Shown here piece by piece: positions 56,767 to 64,000 of a stretch of 64,000 nt of DNA. A program made the translations under genes and the position numbers. The notes beneath the pieces are model-generated. The model was not told the origin of the DNA. It worked only from the letters and a program-made list of their open reading frames with translations, and did no database searches. Position 1 is the first letter of the stretch. Each line of letters starts with the position of its first letter. Source of the stretch: Mesorhizobium sp. J8 (lineage in GTDB: Bacteria > Pseudomonadota > Alphaproteobacteria > Rhizobiales > Rhizobiaceae); assembly GCF_016591715.1 (NCBI RefSeq), contig NZ_AP024109.1:4898001-4962000 (forward strand). The letters are read 5' to 3'.

Positions 56767-57159
56767 CTAGACCGCCGGGCCCCCGGCGCGCAACGCAAGC
56801 AGCTTCTTCACGTCACCGGCAAGCGCCAGCGGGTCGAAAGGCTTGGCGATGACGCTCGCCGCTCCCATGGCGAGATAGCGTTCGACCTCATGCGATTGGG
56901 TGCGCGCCGTGATGAACACCACAGGTATCGGTGCCGTCGGCTGCGATGCAGCCAGGCGCTTCAGCGTCTCCGGCCCGTCCATGTCCGGCATCATCACGTC
57001 GAGAAGGATGAGGTCGGGCTGCCATGCTGCCGCCTCGACCAGCGCCTCGGCGCCCGAAGCGCAGGACCGCACCTCGAACTCGGGCTCCAGCTCAAGCGAC
57101 ATCTGGGCTATTTCGCGGATGTCGTCCTCATCATCCACATAAAGGATCTTTGCCGGCAT
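56767..57159 (-). CDS. Single-domain response regulator (CheY-like)
   Basis: 130 aa from ATG 57159 (AGGAGTG site); a GTG at 57168 overlapping the kinase stop is the other choice. Receiver residues are KILYVDDEDDIREI, phospho-Asp in LILLDVMMPDMDGPET, VVFITAR and VIAKPFDP. It is 5 nt from the hybrid kinase and is the natural first acceptor of its phosphate. A 146-nt gap with no clear terminator separates it from the next regulator gene. Confidence 0.87.
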   Translation of the reverse strand: MPAKILYVDDEDDIREIAQMSLELEPEFEVRSCASGAEALVEAAAWQPDLILLDVMMPDMDGPETLKRLAASQPTAPIPVVFITARTQSHEVERYLAMGAASVIAKPFDPLALAGDVKKLLALRAGGPAV

Positions 57160-57164
57160 GAGGG

Positions 57165-59606
57165 TCACTCCTTGACTTGCGTAATGGCTCCCGCACCGTT
57201 GAGGGTCGAAACCAGCATGTTCCTGACCAGTCTTGCAACGTCGATCTCGGACGCCTTGGTCTTGGTCATGATCGCCTGGACCCGATCGCCCAGCTTGTCG
57301 TCCAGCTCCGCCGCCGAAAACACGATGACCGCTGTTTCGAGCGGCAGAGTGGCAAGCAGATCCAGTCCCGATCCGTCCGGGAGCGCGATGTCGAGGATGA
57401 CCAGATCGAAGCGATGGCTGGCGATCGCCTGCTGCGCATCCTTCAGCGTTTTCGCCGAGGTGATCGAGACACCCGAGCCCAGCCCTTCCGACATCACCGC
57501 AAGCACACCCTCGTCGTCCTCGACATGCAGGATCGTCGGCTTCGGTTCCACCCTGCGGCCGACGATCTTGCCCATGGCGGCGTGGAGGCGCTTCGGATCA
57601 ACCGGCTTCTCCAGCCAGTCGATGATGCCGACCGCTTTGCCGTTCAGCGAACGCCTGGCCTCGTCGGCGACAGCGGAGATGACGATGACGGAAATGTCGG
57701 AATTGACCTGCGAGGCCCTGATGTCGTGGAAGAGCTTGATGCCGGATTCCCCCGCCAGCTTGATGTCGAGCGTCAGCGCCACGTAATCGCGGGAGCCGAG
57801 GAGAGCCTTGGCGGTGTCGATGTCGGGGGCAACGTCGCTGGAGAAGCCTTCCGCGTCGAGAAGCGCGGCGATTACCGCGGCGACGTCCGGCTCGTCCTCG
57901 CAGATCAGGACACGCAGCCGGCCATCGCGTTTGCGTGACCGGCGCTCGACGATGACCGGTTTCGCCTCCTGCTTCTGCGCTTCGGCAAGGTCGACGTGAA
58001 ACGACGTTCCCTTGCCTTCCTGCGTTTCGAAGGAAACGGCGCCACCCAACTTTTCCACGATGGTTTTGACGATGCTCAAGCCGAGACCCGTGCCGCCCTT
58101 CCTGCGGGTGCTGGACGCGTCGGCCTGCTCGAACTTACCGAATATGCGGCTGCGGAATTCCTCCGGAATGCCGGCGCCCTGATCGATCACCGAGATGCGC
58201 AGCATGCCGCCCTCACGGCGCTGCAGCTTCACCATCACGGTGCCGCCGTGCTCGGAAAACTTTATCGCATTGGACAGGAGGTTCGCCATCACCTGATGCA
58301 GGCGATCCGGGTCGATATTGGCCTCGGCGCGCGGCGCGTCGTCAACCAGGACAATGCGTATCCTGCTCTCGGCCATGTAATTGGAGCTTGCGGCGATGGC
58401 CTGCTCCAGAACCGGGCGCACGGGCATCTGCTTGATCTTGAAGCTGATGACGCCAGATTCGATCTTCTCCATGTCCAGGATGTCGTTGATGAGAAGAACG
58501 AGCCTCTCGCTGTTGTTGTGAGCGATGTTGACCAGATTGGCCGCCTTGGGAGGCAATTCGCCCGCAACGCCCGCCGCGATTAGCCCGAGCGAGCCGCGGA
58601 TCGACGTCAACGGTGTGCGCAGCTCGTGGCTGACGGTTGAGATGAAGTCGTTCTTGAGCTGGGCGTTTTTCTTCTGCTCGGTGATGTCGCGGTTGTAGGT
58701 GATGACGCCGACGATCTTGCCGGTCTCGTCGCGGAAGGGAGCCTTCAATGTATAGAGCCAGCCCTGGCTGCCGTCCGGGAAGAGCGCGGGCTGATCGATG
58801 CGCGATGTCTGCCCCGTCTCCAGCGTGCCCATTTCATCCTGCCTGAAGCGTTCGGCCACGTCCTTCGGATAGAAATCGAAATCCGTTTTGCCGATCAGGT
58901 CCTCGGCCGAGGCGGCACGCATCATTTCCGCAGTGGCCGGGTTTGCAACCACGAAGCGGCCGGCGGCATCCTTCACGTTAAGGCAATCCGGCAGCTCGCT
59001 GACCATGGCGCGGTAGATCATGTTCGACATTGCGAGATCGCGCCGCCGCTGCTGCCGGTCGAGCAGCACGCCGATAATGAAGGTGCCGAGAAACCGGAAC
59101 AGGAGGGATGGAAGCGTGCTCTGCTGAACGAAGCCCGCGAGGACCTGCTGAGGGATGACCGCAAGGGTGATCAGCCCGGCGAGCGCCACCGTCACGCCCA
59201 GGCCAAGTATATCGAGCATGGTGCGCGATCGGGCTGCGACGACATGGTGCCAAGCAAGCCCCACGACGGCCGTGATCAGGATGCTCATGATCCCTACGCT
59301 GGCGCCCTGCCCGCCAAGATAGACGCGGTAGGCGATCGAGCCGCCGGTAGCGATTAGCATAGCCGGCCATCCGCCGAAGAAGGCGGCTGCGCCGATGAAG
59401 GCGGCCCGCAGGTCGACGACGAAACCTGAGACGGACAAAGCCGTCGCCATGGAGATGACCGAGCCGGCGCACATGACCAGGCCGAGAAGCAGCGACTGTA
59501 TCAGCCGTGGAAGGCGTCCGGTAAAGTCAGCCACAAGATCCCAAGCGACCACCAGGATGGAGACCAGGGCAAGGTTAGCGAGGAGCGAGTGCCATATCTC
59601 GGACAT
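57165..59606 (-). CDS. Hybrid sensor histidine kinase (5TM-LYT, PAS, HisKA, HATPase, two receivers)
   Basis: 813 aa. An N-terminal 5TM-LYT-type membrane sensor (about residues 1-185) is followed by a PAS domain (about 200-320) and HisKA with the phospho-His in FISTVSHELRTPLTSIRGSL. The HATPase domain has MANLLSNAIKFSEHGG, DQGAGIP and GGTGLGLSIVK. Two C-terminal receiver domains follow (LICEDEPDVAAVI, VALTLDIKLAGESG; ILHVEDDEGVLAVM, LVILDIALPDGSG). With the Hpt and the two receivers nearby it forms a multistep phosphorelay that probably controls the polysaccharide genes downstream. Confidence 0.9.
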   Translation of the reverse strand: MSEIWHSLLANLALVSILVVAWDLVADFTGRLPRLIQSLLLGLVMCAGSVISMATALSVSGFVVDLRAAFIGAAAFFGGWPAMLIATGGSIAYRVYLGGQGASVGIMSILITAVVGLAWHHVVAARSRTMLDILGLGVTVALAGLITLAVIPQQVLAGFVQQSTLPSLLFRFLGTFIIGVLLDRQQRRRDLAMSNMIYRAMVSELPDCLNVKDAAGRFVVANPATAEMMRAASAEDLIGKTDFDFYPKDVAERFRQDEMGTLETGQTSRIDQPALFPDGSQGWLYTLKAPFRDETGKIVGVITYNRDITEQKKNAQLKNDFISTVSHELRTPLTSIRGSLGLIAAGVAGELPPKAANLVNIAHNNSERLVLLINDILDMEKIESGVISFKIKQMPVRPVLEQAIAASSNYMAESRIRIVLVDDAPRAEANIDPDRLHQVMANLLSNAIKFSEHGGTVMVKLQRREGGMLRISVIDQGAGIPEEFRSRIFGKFEQADASSTRRKGGTGLGLSIVKTIVEKLGGAVSFETQEGKGTSFHVDLAEAQKQEAKPVIVERRSRKRDGRLRVLICEDEPDVAAVIAALLDAEGFSSDVAPDIDTAKALLGSRDYVALTLDIKLAGESGIKLFHDIRASQVNSDISVIVISAVADEARRSLNGKAVGIIDWLEKPVDPKRLHAAMGKIVGRRVEPKPTILHVEDDEGVLAVMSEGLGSGVSITSAKTLKDAQQAIASHRFDLVILDIALPDGSGLDLLATLPLETAVIVFSAAELDDKLGDRVQAIMTKTKASEIDVARLVRNMLVSTLNGAGAITQVKE

Positions 59607-59960
59607 GACTTCCGGCTGCTTTTTTCAAATGAATACCCCATAAAACCTATCCGAGATCTAAACGCCTGCCCGTGCCGCCACAGTCCCCTGCTCACGGCAC
59701 CAGGTCCTCAGCGACATCGTCCTTGCGCCGTTAACCGCCTCGGCTGGAATAGCGCGGGCAAGCAGCCTCTCCTTCGACAAGTCCGAAGTCCTCAAGCATC
59801 CAGGCTTCGACACCTGACGCAGAGTGTCGAGCCCGAACTGCGACAGACTGTTTTTGGTCATCCATAGCTCGCCCGGCTTCGGGCCCCGCGCGGCTGCGGG
59901 CGGGCGGGGGGCTGCCAGATATCTTGTGCGTGAGGCCGTGATGATGAAACGGAGAACATG
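59607..59960. other. Gap upstream of the hybrid kinase
   Basis: No gene or FNR-type site that I can support. A GC-rich run of G (about 59895-59915) is present. Confidence 0.4.
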
Positions 59961-59962
59961 GC

Positions 59963-60058
59963 ATGGCCATCGAGAAAGAGCTTCTGGACCGTTTGCTTGC
60001 GGATCGCGATCGGAGGATCTGTTCAGCTACGCGGCAAGGCGGGCAGCGGCCGGCTTGA
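59963..60058 (+). mobile_element. 5' remnant of an IS256-family transposase
   Basis: The plus strand reads MAIEKELLDRLLADRD and then, after a frame change, PEDLFS; this matches the first 20 or so residues of IS256-type transposases (M-I-K-LLDQLL-RDP--LF). The rest of the transposase is absent. I see no inverted repeats or target duplication. Match is by recall and short. Confidence 0.45.
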
Positions 60059-60566
60059 TCAACCGAGCCGGTGCTCGTCGTCGATCAGCTCGAGCCTGGA
60101 TGGGGTAACCTCACCCCATCGCCACAGAACGAGATTGAAGTCGCCGATTGCGACGCCTTTGGCGAAGCTCGGCACGAGCAGGCCACTGTAGCCTTGCGCG
60201 ACCAGCGCGCGGGCAAATCGTTGCGTATGCGCCTCGCCATAGTCTCTCATCTGATCGCGCCATGTCGGATCAGCGAGGGCCATCGCGTCGAGACCCATTG
60301 CTGCAAGAGCAGTGGCGTCGCGCGCATCGAAGACGGCCTCGATCTCGGCACGATAAGCGACCAGCGTCGTCGGCTGCAGGTCGCCAACTTGGTTGGCTTC
60401 GCGCAAAGCCGTCAGGACAGAGGTCGACGCATAGAGCGCCGGCATGCCTTTCGGGCTGAAACGCCCTCCATAGAGCTCCGCACCCCGTCCCGACATAGGC
60501 TGGCGGGCATACACCGGATTGAGGGCGCGGTAGAGCCGGCCCGAATAGGTGATGGCGGCAACCGTC
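60059..60566 (-). CDS. RES-domain toxin
   Basis: RES-type toxin of the RES-Xre module, related to NAD-degrading toxins such as MbcT. Core motifs: SGRLYRALNP, GRGAELYGGRFSPKGMPALYAS and LTALREANQ, with the Arg/Glu active-site positions in the GRF and LREA segments. The conserved N-terminus SGRLYRALNP is upstream of the first standard start (GTG at 60514, ORF 60059-60514), so translation probably starts near the antitoxin stop at 60565-60567, perhaps at CTG 60566 or by coupling. The start is uncertain. Confidence 0.75.
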
Positions 60567-60915
60567 AGGCGTAAATCCCCGCATCGACCGCGTCGATGAA
60601 GTCGAGGACCTCACTGGCGCGGCCCTCTCGAACGAGCTGCATCGCGGTCTGTCCCGAAAATCCCGGCAGCGGCTCGGACCGATACCAGGCATAGGCCATG
60701 AGCGCGGAGCCAAATCGCGGCTCGACCTTGTTCACGATTTCCACCATTTCGCGCAGGCGACGCTGCGTCTTGTCTGAGCGCACCCGCTCCCGCCGCTGGA
60801 CCGCGTCTTTGCCCAGACCAGCGGTGCGCGCAATCTCCTCGCTCGTGGTGCGGAAAGCGTCTGCAATCTTCTTGGGTGCGAACAACCCGTCATCCGCATA
60901 TCGTGCCAGGCCCAT
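60565..60915 (-). CDS. Xre/MbcA/ParS-type antitoxin
   Basis: 116 aa. N-terminal Xre-like helices (KIADAFRTTSEEIARTAGLGKDAVQRRERVRSDKTQRRLREM) precede a toxin-binding C-terminal half (GSALMAYAWYRSEPLPGFSGQTAMQLVREGRASEVLDFIDAVDAGIYA). The 'PLPGF-G-TA--LV--G-A--V---I' pattern is diagnostic of the DUF2384 toxin-binding domain. It lies upstream of the RES toxin and overlaps or abuts it; it would neutralise the toxin and repress the operon. Confidence 0.88.
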   Translation of the reverse strand: MGLARYADDGLFAPKKIADAFRTTSEEIARTAGLGKDAVQRRERVRSDKTQRRLREMVEIVNKVEPRFGSALMAYAWYRSEPLPGFSGQTAMQLVREGRASEVLDFIDAVDAGIYA

Positions 60916-61469
60916 TGCAGCACCTCCATGCGCTGCCAGGAAATATGACGCAATATGGCGTCAGCATTGCCGGCATTTCAAGAGCTGCTCATTTCTGGCT
61001 CGCAACGCCCAGCAAGGGACAGATCTCTAGGTCGCGCAGTGCCCGCCTTTAGGAAGTGCGCTTCACAAGTCATGCCCCTCGGTGCCGATCAACTCGATCA
61101 GTTCTCGGGCTGGCTTCTCCGAAATGCGCCACGTTTGTTGAGTTCCAATAATCCGCCGCGTCGAGAGCCTGTCGGCGAGTGGCCTGACACGCAAACGCGC
61201 CATCCTCGGCCGGGAAGCAGGGAGTGGCATCACGAAACAATCGATTTTTTGGCCCGCCAATTCGAAAAACCGTATATGCAAATATAAATTGATATAAATC
61301 AAACGAACGGATCGGTTTATCTCTGGCATGCAACCGGCGACAACCTGTGGTTATCGTCGGTTTCTTTCAAGTTGCTCTCTGATATTGTTTCAGTTAACGC
61401 TAAATTAACCACGACAAATGAAAGATAACCCGACTTGAGCCGCATCATACGGCTCGAAAGAGGGGCTCA
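60916..61469. other. AT-richer non-coding gap
   Basis: No supported gene. The part from 61260 to 61440 is clearly AT-rich and contains a perfect FNR-type site. A GAGCCG-7-CGGCTC hairpin (61437-61455) stands just before the ribosome-binding site of the next gene. Confidence 0.5.
61289..61302. promoter_or_regulatory. FNR/FixK-type site in the AT-rich gap
   Basis: Perfect TTGATATAAATCAA, with TTGAT/ATCAA half-sites, 174.5 nt upstream of ATG 61470. It is the only such site to the right of 46 kb. Confidence 0.6.
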
Positions 61470-61940
61470 ATGAAGTTCGTTCGTGCCGCCACGGTTGCGA
61501 GTCTGCTGGCCGCCTGCGCCGGCCAGACGGCGTCGGCCGCCACCGGAAACGTGCTGTTCAACGGCACGGTCACCGCGACCTGCACCATCACGATCAACTC
61601 CAACGGCACGATGACCGTGAGCAGCAATCTTCAGTCGCTGAGCTCGCACAACGCCGGCGGCTCGGCAGGTAGCGCTCAGGTCGATACGACAGGCGGCGTC
61701 ACGCTCAGCGTGGACCCTGTGACCACGACGACCGTGCCGGCATCGGACACGACGGCAACGACATGGACGCCCACCTTCGCCACTTCGGGCGCGCAGACGA
61801 TTGCCGAAACCGGCACCGCGACCGCGCTGACTGTGCCGGGCACATCGACGGTGGCGGTCAATCTCGCCGGCACCAAGAGTGGCACGAACCGGTTCTCCGC
61901 CGGCAACTACCAGGCAACGGTGACGCTGCGCTGCGAATAG
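61470..61940 (+). CDS. Secreted coat/fimbrial-like protein A
   Basis: 156 aa, ATG 61470 with an AGAGGGG site; signal peptide (ends ASA-ATG). The mature part is Thr/Ser/Gly-rich beta-strand sequence with one Cys at each end: NGTVTATCTITINSNGTM and FSAGNYQATVTLRCE. That is the pattern of spore-coat-U/fimbrial-type subunits. It shares the CTI-I--GTM opening and the AGxYQAxVxxRCE ending with the gene at 62882. Confidence 0.72.
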   Translation: MKFVRAATVASLLAACAGQTASAATGNVLFNGTVTATCTITINSNGTMTVSSNLQSLSSHNAGGSAGSAQVDTTGGVTLSVDPVTTTTVPASDTTATTWTPTFATSGAQTIAETGTATALTVPGTSTVAVNLAGTKSGTNRFSAGNYQATVTLRCE

Positions 61941-61963
61941 CCCTTACGCGAAAGGAGCGGTCC

Positions 61964-62356
61964 TTGAGAAGAATTGCAATTCTGGCGGCAGGCCTGATCG
62001 CCGCGCTGTCTCCAGTCGCGGCGACCGGCCAGTCGATGACGCCTATGCGGGGCGAGGTGCGATCCTTCACAGATGCTTTCGCCGTCCGCGTCTTTCCAGG
62101 CAACCCGTACAACCAGCGCATCCGCGTCGAGGTCCATGTCTACGACCAGGATTTCCAGCCCGTCGCGGCGAGGATCACGCCGGCCGCCTTCCTTCTTGCC
62201 GGCCAGGCGTCGCGCCCTGTCCTGGTGGTCGTGCCGTTCGACGGCGCGAACGAGCGTAAGGTGCGTATCTGTGCCGAGAGTATCCCCTTTCCAAGCGAGC
62301 AGACCCAAATAAGGGCACAGATATGCGGAAAGTTCTTCGGGCATCGCAGGTTCTGA
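61964..62356 (+). CDS. Secreted chaperone-like protein
   Basis: 130 aa from TTG 61964, with an AAAGGAG site; signal peptide (ends ATG-QSM). The mature part resembles the N-terminal Ig-like domain of a fimbrial/coat periplasmic chaperone (FAVRVFPGNPYNQRIRVEVHVYDQDFQPV...ITPAAFLLAGQASRPVLVVVPF). It has no second domain, so it is shorter than a classical PapD chaperone. It lies 23 nt after the first coat-like gene. Confidence 0.62.
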   Translation: MRRIAILAAGLIAALSPVAATGQSMTPMRGEVRSFTDAFAVRVFPGNPYNQRIRVEVHVYDQDFQPVAARITPAAFLLAGQASRPVLVVVPFDGANERKVRICAESIPFPSEQTQIRAQICGKFFGHRRF

Positions 62357-62907
62357 CCTTGTCCTTGCTGCCCGCCCTGGCTGTCGTCAGTCAGGGGCTT
62401 GCCGAGGATATCCTGAACCTCAACCAGAACCAGACCGGTTTCAGCCTGCCCGGCGTCAGCTTGCCCCAGGGCCAGGACGAGGTTCATGCCAGCGACGGCA
62501 CGACCTGCCGCTCGGCCGTTTCCGGCAGCGGCGCCTATCTCGACCTCGGCGTCATCCGCGGCAACAACAACAGCAACCAGGCCAACGGCGACATCGCCAC
62601 TTATGGCCGCGTGGTGATTCCGATCGGGCGGACGCCGAAACGCGTCGATTGCAGCCGCCTCTATGAGCTGGAAGTCGAGCGCCTGCAGCTTGAATTGAAG
62701 CTCCTCAAAATGGGCGTCGGCGCCGACGGCCAGACGACGGGGAGTGTGGCCGCTTCCCCGCCCCAGGGCGCCGCACCGCAAGCCAGCGCGGGCCACGTCA
62801 GCTCTGTCCAAGCCAGCGCTGCCCAAGTCAAATCAGAGGCATGGGCCAACGAAGGCTGGACCATCAGAGGCACGACCGGCAGTGAAAAGAAAAAGAAGCG
62901 GAAATAG
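62323..62907 (+). CDS. Secreted protein with coiled-coil segment
   Basis: 194 aa, ATG 62323, overlapping the previous gene by 34 nt. Signal peptide (ends GLA-EDI). An Asn/Gln-rich part and the TYGRVVIPIGRTPKRVDCSRLYELEVERLQLELKLLKMG segment with a short coiled coil are visible, plus a basic tail (KKKKRK). I know no family name. It overlaps the next gene by 26 nt. Confidence 0.6.
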   Translation: MRKVLRASQVLTLSLLPALAVVSQGLAEDILNLNQNQTGFSLPGVSLPQGQDEVHASDGTTCRSAVSGSGAYLDLGVIRGNNNSNQANGDIATYGRVVIPIGRTPKRVDCSRLYELEVERLQLELKLLKMGVGADGQTTGSVAASPPQGAAPQASAGHVSSVQASAAQVKSEAWANEGWTIRGTTGSEKKKKRK

Positions 62908-63364
62908 CCCTGCGCTGTTGGCGCTGGCAGCAGTTGCCGGTCTCTGCCTCCCGGCGCAGGCGGCGATCGTCGGCACCTGCACGATCATGATCGGCGCATC
63001 GGGAACGATGAAACCGAACCCCGCAATCAACATCTTCGGCTCCAAGCAGGCGGGCGGATCGAGCGCCGGTGCCACCATCACCGCAAGCTCGCTTCTGTGC
63101 ACGGTCCTCAACCTGTTGGACTGCTATTCCGTATCCGCACCGGCGCCGATCGCCTTCAGCTCGGCGCCGAGCGGCGGCGACACCGACGTCACTTTCGCCA
63201 CCGTCTTCCGGCTCGACGGCTCAGGCGTGGACATTCCGGGCAGCTCGCCGCAAAAGCTGACCAACGGGACCCATACGATCCAGGTCGATCTGACCGCCAC
63301 GAAATCCCCCGGTATCTTCCCGGCGGGCAGTTATCAGGCCGAGGTCATCGTCCGGTGTGAATGA
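62882..63364 (+). CDS. Secreted coat/fimbrial-like protein B
   Basis: 160 aa from GTG 62882 (start chosen because the signal peptide begins there; ribosome-binding site weak). Signal peptide (ends AQA-AIV). It has GTCTIMIGASGTM and the ending GSYQAEVIVRCE, the same plan as the protein at 61470, with two extra Cys in the middle (LLCTVLNLLDCY). It is the last gene of the cluster. Confidence 0.68.
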   Translation: MKRKRSGNSPALLALAAVAGLCLPAQAAIVGTCTIMIGASGTMKPNPAINIFGSKQAGGSSAGATITASSLLCTVLNLLDCYSVSAPAPIAFSSAPSGGDTDVTFATVFRLDGSGVDIPGSSPQKLTNGTHTIQVDLTATKSPGIFPAGSYQAEVIVRCE

Positions 63365-63563
63365 TACTGCCGGGCACGGGCGAGCAGACATAACCGCGTC
63401 CTGCTGGCGAAGGCCACCATGATGTCCGGAGGCCCCCTTCAGGCTTCTGCGGGCCGAACCCAACAATCAGTATTGGATGAGGCTGTGGCAGAAGAGGAGA
63501 GCGGAGCCAGCTACGCCGACTAATGCTGCAGTGTCTCACTTCAATGGCCGGCAGCCGCGCAGC

Positions 63564-64000
63564 CTATCTGTCGACGTCTCCCAGCACGATGTCGATAGAT
63601 CCGAGGACAGCTGTGACATCCGCAAGCAGGTGACCGCGGCAGAGCAGATCCATCGCCTGCAGGTGCGCGAAGCTCGGCGCCCGCAGCTTGCAACGGTAAG
63701 GCTTATTGGTCCCGTCCGCGACCAGATAAACGCCGAACTCGCCTTTGGGCGCTTCGACCGCTGCATAGACCTCCCCGGCGGGCACGCGAAAACCTTCCGT
63801 GTAGAGTTTGAAATGATGGATCAGCGCTTCCATCGAGCGCTTCATCGCGGCACGATTGGGCGGCACGATCTTTCCGTCCGGATTGGAGATTGGCCCGGGG
63901 CCTTCCTTCACCAGCAGATCGACACATTGGCGCATGATTTTGGCCGACTGACGCATCTCTTCCATGCGCACGAGATAACGGTCGTAGCAGTCGCCATTCT
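63564..64000 (-). CDS. nuoD: NADH-quinone oxidoreductase subunit D, C-terminal part
   Basis: The gene runs in from the right edge, so its 5' part is outside. The visible end of complex I subunit D reads [18 protein letters not shown], then [40 protein letters not shown], and ends [13 protein letters not shown]. The segment GE-G-YLV-DG---PYR---R-PSF lines the quinone site. No nuoE follows: 3' of it is a 199-nt gap and the convergent coat-like cluster. It is probably a secondary nuo set rather than a standard nuoA-N operon. Confidence 0.9.
   Translation of the reverse strand, partial: NGDCYDRYLVRMEEMRQSAKIMRQCVDLLVKEGPGPISNPDGKIVPPNRAAMKRSMEALIHHFKLYTEGFRVPAGEVYAAVEAPKGEFGVYLVADGTNKPYRCKLRAPSFAHLQAMDLLCRGHLLADVTAVLGSIDIVLGDVDR

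Noticed and set aside
61063..61333. 87-88-aa minus-strand frames in the AT-rich gap
   Set aside because: Two overlapping frames of similar length, both crossing the FNR-type site; neither has a start signal or domain.

Overview
The window looks like an alphaproteobacterial replicon of the Hyphomicrobiales, most likely Mesorhizobium or a close relative. The reasons are high GC, a FixL-type haem-PAS kinase next to a FixJ-type regulator, rhizobial small-protein families, a TraD remnant of the kind carried by rhizobial conjugative elements, and a solitary nuoD end. This placement is inferred from gene content only.

Region 1 (about 0.5-46.6 kb) reads as one large low-oxygen stress island. Its thread is the 14-bp FNR/FixK-type site TTGA-N6-TCAA. 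I count 22 perfect copies, and most sit with their centre 58-80 nt upstream of a start codon. The controlled units include arcDABC (arginine deiminase pathway, ATP without respiration), an alpha/beta hydrolase, a solitary GroEL followed by an ABC-FtsX-HlyD exporter, a cytochrome b, a two-USP plus P-type ATPase operon, cytochrome c plus DegP protease, a phasin, a flavin reductase, more universal stress proteins, a BON protein, a sigma-like protein with FtsH, an Nramp-like transporter, a nitroreductase, a BON/CBS protein and a sulfide:quinone oxidoreductase. A FixL/FixJ pair (37.2-39.3 kb) could drive such a regulon, but no FixK/FNR gene is in the window and both fixL and fixJ carry a +1 frameshift.

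Within region 1, 23-39 kb is decayed. It holds a frameshifted small gene, a chaB copy with a 43-nt deletion beside an intact chaB, TraD-type conjugation remnants, a split small gene, a frameshifted nitroreductase and a gene-poor stretch (35.3-36.25 kb).

Region 2 (40-51.2 kb) holds export and sulfide functions: a second ABC-FtsX-HlyD exporter, a cupredoxin, a release-factor-like 'host attachment' protein, and a sulfide cluster with a BigR/SqrR-like repressor, SQR, a small DUF2892 membrane protein, and an RND adaptor and pump.

Region 3 (51.6-59.6 kb) is a tightly coupled minus-strand operon: hybrid histidine kinase, two receiver proteins, a TPR/YaiO-type beta-barrel protein, a HEAT-repeat membrane protein and a family-2 glycosyltransferase, with a free Hpt protein convergent to it. 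It looks like a phosphorelay-controlled polysaccharide synthesis and export system and is the best candidate for a little-described system.

Region 4 (59.9-64 kb) has an IS256-like remnant, a RES/Xre toxin-antitoxin pair, a four-gene plus-strand cluster of secreted proteins with two related 'coat/fimbrial-like' members and a chaperone-like protein, and the 3' end of nuoD running off the right edge.
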